Shown piece by piece: positions 63,222 through 64,000 of a stretch of DNA of 64,000 bases. Location: positions 3,226-67,225 of the forward strand of contig CAZMNY010000046.1 in assembly GCA_964567745.1 (NCBI GenBank), read 5' to 3'. The notes under the pieces are model-generated. The model saw only the letters and a list, made by a program, of their open reading frames with translations, made no database searches and was not told the origin of the DNA. The position numbers and the translations under genes are program-made. This DNA is from CAZMNY01 sp964567745 (GTDB taxonomy: Bacteria > Planctomycetota > Planctomycetia > Pirellulales > Pirellulaceae). Position 1 is the first letter of the stretch, and each line of letters begins with the position of its first letter.

Positions 63222-63619
63222 CTATTGCGAGATCTTGTTGAAAGGCTCAGTTGCTGAGCCCTTATTGCGACTGCATTTTAGCGGAATTGGCGATGACGGC
63301 TAGGCTGGATTGCCTGTTCGGTAAGGGTTGCCTACGTGTCATGAACCGCATGACGCAGTCTGTCCTTTGGCTATCGGTCAAATCGGCCGCTGACTTTAAC
63401 GACGATGCAAAGTCTTCGGCCCACATCGCTTGACATTCTCGCAGTGACTCGCCGATTGACACAGATTACCCACATGTTTCACGCCGCGTCTCGGCGAGCA
63501 GGTTGAAGATTAGGGCCGCTTCGGCACGATTCTCTTCTCAGAGCGTCACTCTCTCATAGACTCCTTCCCTTGACGCTCGCATAGTACATGGATGAACGCT
63601 AAGTCGGAAAGGATCCGCA
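63222..63619. other. Gap with no clear gene
   Basis: About 400 bases after the tRNA. A 66-codon frame on the minus strand (63262-63462, GTG start) and an overlapping plus-strand frame show no family motif or ribosome site. I see no repeat here. Confidence 0.35.
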
Positions 63620-63943
63620 ATGGGTTTAAAGCAGTGGATCGCAAGGCTCCGGGGCGATGAGGGGCTTTTCAAAGTCGCTGAGAAGATCGCCGCGCAGTGC
63701 CTGGACGCCTCCTGGAATAAGATCAAGCCGCGCGCCGCTCAAATGCCAATCGCTGAACTGCGAGGCTATGTGCGAGCACGTACTCGTCTTGCCGTTAAGA
63801 ATGCAATCGGTCGGTCAGAAGAAGCAGCCGCTCTCCCGAATAAACGGCTGACAGCCGCCATCATGGACGAGATCGCTCGACTCTCCATCGCACGAGTTCT
63901 TGCAGCGCCGGAACCGGTCGTTGTTTTGCGGCAAGCAGCCTAG
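63620..63943 (+). CDS. Small hypothetical protein, 3' end formed by a repeat element
   Basis: 107 aa from the ATG at 63620, with GGAAAGGA upstream. The protein is helical and basic, with MGLKQWIARLRGDEG, MPIAELRGYVRARTRLAVKNAIG and an Arg/Ala-rich end. I do not recognise it. Its TAG stop (63941-63943) is part of the CTAG that begins the third miniature element, so the natural C-terminus may have been cut or changed by the insertion. Confidence 0.6.
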   Translation: MGLKQWIARLRGDEGLFKVAEKIAAQCLDASWNKIKPRAAQMPIAELRGYVRARTRLAVKNAIGRSEEAAALPNKRLTAAIMDEIARLSIARVLAAPEPVVVLRQAA

Positions 63944-64000
63944 TGCCGCGTTAACTCTAAGAATGGGGGTTGGCTTCGGCGTAACTTGACTTGGCGGCGT
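63940..64000. mobile_element. Miniature inverted-repeat element, copy 3 (cut by window end)
   Basis: It begins CTAGTGCCGCGTTAAC and runs 61 bases to the window end. The sequence matches the reversed copy 2 (19280-19388) at about 57 of 61 positions, including ATGGGGGTTGGCTTCGGCGTAA. The right end lies outside. Confidence 0.75.

Overview
The window looks like chromosomal DNA from a planctomycete, most likely of the Pirellulales type. This is inferred from content: proteins of the DUF1598 and DUF1501 families, Tat-exported Gfo/Idh/MocA oxidoreductases, an arylsulfatase, an NPCBM domain, a set of bacterial methylofuran (H4MPT-linked C1) genes, and moderately high-GC DNA with frequent GTG and TTG starts. 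There is no phage, plasmid, rRNA or CRISPR signal. Nearly all the sequence is ordinary gene-dense chromosome, with two short repeat-rich islands.

Region by region. 1-5.4 kb: an NPCBM-domain protein followed by three overlapping or adjacent secreted HtrA-like proteins, of which only the first keeps a full catalytic triad. 5.5-8.2 kb: a small membrane protein, a frameshifted DNA alkylation repair gene, a sugar isomerase-like TIM barrel and a double TM2 protein. 8.6-15 kb: a Tat-exported oxidoreductase overlapping a DoxX-like membrane protein, a 2-hydroxyacid dehydrogenase, a Ser/Thr kinase and a second oxidoreductase. 15.1-19.2 kb: an FHA-GAF-sigma54 activator and a DUF1598 protein, separated by a probable gene remnant. 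19.2-19.7 kb: a repeat island with two small inverted-repeat elements that share a CTAG. 19.8-25.1 kb: a RegA/PrrA-type response regulator, a sigma-70 factor, a methyltransferase, a di-haem cytochrome c peroxidase and, on the other strand, a RegB/PrrB-type redox histidine kinase. 25.3-34.9 kb: a long minus-strand run read as sufR, nuoB, sufC, sufB, sufD, Rieske ferredoxin, DUF59/SufT-like, mfnD, mfnF, mfnE and 5-formyl-THF cyclo-ligase. It joins Fe-S cluster assembly to one-carbon cofactor synthesis. 35-46.8 kb: a sodium:alanine symporter, a lactonase-like propeller, two Dus enzymes, a short SecA paralogue, two exported planctomycete proteins, queG and DUF2726. 47.4-54.8 kb: a complete nqrABCDEF sodium-pumping NADH:quinone oxidoreductase operon ending in a gene that fuses ApbE (flavinylation) to an NqrM-like domain (Fe insertion). 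54.8-64 kb: DUF1501, D-aminoacylase-like, SDR epimerase and arylsulfatase genes, small membrane proteins, tRNA-Cys, and a third copy of the CTAG-ended element at the window edge, supplying the stop codon of the last gene.

The most notable items are the ApbE-NqrM fusion, the CTAG-ended miniature element family, the redox two-component pair around a peroxidase, the Suf/NuoB/methylofuran neighbourhood, the decayed HtrA paralogues, and a protein-like reading frame with an internal TGA upstream of the sigma54 activator. I found no clearly new defence or biosynthetic system.
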